A DNA stretch of 6,203 nucleotides from DAOTXK01 sp034435395 (GTDB taxonomy: Bacteria; Chloroflexota; Anaerolineae; Aggregatilineales; Ch27), in the NCBI GenBank assembly GCA_034435395.1, contig DAOTXK010000141.1, forward strand, positions 1 through 6,203, written 5' to 3'. Below the pieces are notes generated by a model. The model did no database searches, was not told where the DNA came from, and was given only the letters and a program-made list of their open reading frames with translations. A program made the position numbers and the translations under genes. This document shows positions 5,410-6,203 of this stretch, in pieces (the stretch's first letter is position 1; the number at the start of each line of letters is the position of its first letter).

Positions 5410-6203
5410 TTAAGGCGTGACGGTCAGCAACACCGGTAACACCAGGCTTTGACCAAGCGAGACACCCCGCTCACCAAAGAACTCGATCCGCTGCCCTGGC
5501 TGGCATCCTCCCCAGGCCGACTCCGCGCACTGCCAGAGTTCCACCAGGATCAGATATGTGCCTGGCGAAAGATCGTCCGGGAGGGGAAGCTCGTGTCGGT
5601 CGCGGACATAACGGTTGCGGGGCCACCGGGTTGTCGGATAATCGCCGACATGCGGTTTGTACGATTGAAAGACCCGACGACCGCTGGCGGCCTCGGCCAG
5701 GCTCACCGTCACCGGGAAATTGTCCGAGGGCACGCGCACCGCCCGCCAATAAAGCGTGAGATCCACCACCTCGCCCGGCGCGAAAACTGTCCGGGGCAGA
5801 TCATAAGCCAGGATGTCCAGACCGGCCTGGGTATAACGCTGCAAGCTCGTCCTGGCATCCAGAATCACGCCACGCGGCGACTGTCGCCAGAACAGCCCTG
5901 GCCTGCTCACCAACAGCACCATGGCCAGCAGCAAGACGCTCACCGTCACCCCCACGATACGCGCCTCTTCCGGCGAGAGCAGCGCCAGCTCAACTTCCCC
6001 CCGGCTGGCCGCCGGACGCCTGGCCAGCGCTCCAGCTGCCAGGATCGACGCCAGGACAGACAACAGGCTGATCCCCCATCCCAGCACGCGGGCTGGCGTC
6101 TCCCCGAAGTAAATCAGCACTTCATGTTCGCCGCTGGGAATCCTGACCTGGAGCAACCCGCCAGGATCAACGCCAGGCATGACGATCTGGCCATCCACCG
6201 TGG
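5410..6203 (-). CDS. Membrane protein, C-terminal part, with beta-rich C-terminal domain (5' end outside window)
   Basis: The frame is open from the right edge to TAA at 5410-5412, giving 263 visible residues. The GTG near 6198 is internal, because the frame continues past it with no ribosome binding site. The visible part begins with a small beta segment (VDGQ...DPGG...VRIPSGEHEVLIYFG), which resembles the segment before the last helices in YfhO-like and related multi-pass membrane glycosyltransferases. Two hydrophobic helices follow, about residues 39-59 and 82-99, separated by an Arg/Glu-rich loop. After them comes a soluble domain of about 150 residues with alternating beta strands. It includes GEVVDLTLYWRA, a YPTTRWPRNRYVRD stretch and LSPGTYLILVELW; two Cys (in WQCAESAWGGCQP) may form a disulfide if the domain is outside the cell. 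A role in cell-surface glycan assembly is plausible by analogy but not shown. The operon promoter of the next genes follows its stop. Confidence 0.8.
   Translation of the reverse strand, partial: TVDGQIVMPGVDPGGLLQVRIPSGEHEVLIYFGETPARVLGWGISLLSVLASILAAGALARRPAASRGEVELALLSPEEARIVGVTVSVLLLAMVLLVSRPGLFWRQSPRGVILDARTSLQRYTQAGLDILAYDLPRTVFAPGEVVDLTLYWRAVRVPSDNFPVTVSLAEAASGRRVFQSYKPHVGDYPTTRWPRNRYVRDRHELPLPDDLSPGTYLILVELWQCAESAWGGCQPGQRIEFFGERGVSLGQSLVLPVLLTVTP

Noticed and set aside
1..6203. Mobile elements, CRISPR arrays, defence or toxin-antitoxin systems
   Set aside because: No transposase, integrase, repeat array, terminal repeats or small coupled toxin-like pair could be seen; the TPR/UroD-like pair does not resemble one.

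Overview
The window is about 6.2 kb of GC-rich bacterial chromosome, densely packed with housekeeping genes, and shows no mobile element, CRISPR array, rRNA or tRNA gene. The best guess for the source is Chloroflexota (Anaerolineae-like). This rests on the style of the membrane protein at the right edge, the uroporphyrinogen-decarboxylase-like protein, and the APPQ variant of the RsmD catalytic motif. It is an inference from remembered family features, not from a search.

Layout, left to right. (1) The C-terminal 195 residues of an unrecognised protein with a charged helical segment run rightward off the left edge. (2) A hairpin terminator that looks bidirectional separates it from greA, which runs leftward. 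(3) A 177-bp divergent intergenic region holds a probable greA promoter and a perfect TATAAT for the rightward unit. (4) That unit is hpt (hypoxanthine phosphoribosyltransferase) overlapping by 8 bp a class II tRNA nucleotidyltransferase / poly(A) polymerase-family gene with an HD domain (cca-like). (5) It collides tail to tail, with a 6-bp gap, with a leftward three-gene unit transcribed in the order small TPR protein, UroD-like protein, rsmD. A well-formed promoter (TTGCCA-18-TATAAT) lies just upstream of the TPR gene, and its -10 sits inside a 6-bp inverted repeat. (6) At the right edge is the C-terminal part of a leftward membrane protein with two transmembrane helices and a beta-rich C-terminal domain.

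Functional links are modest. greA supports transcript elongation, hpt recovers purine nucleotides, the cca-like gene acts on RNA 3' ends, and rsmD modifies 16S rRNA, so most of the window serves transcription, RNA maturation and nucleotide supply. The UroD-like and TPR genes are the unexplained partners: they are tightly coupled to each other (TAA-T-ATG) and co-directional with rsmD. I found no convincing evidence for a wholly new biological system. The points most worth a second look are the RsmD catalytic-motif substitution, the non-HemE UroD homologue with a possible His/His/Cys metal site, the altered motifs in the nucleotidyltransferase, and the unrecognised protein at the left edge.
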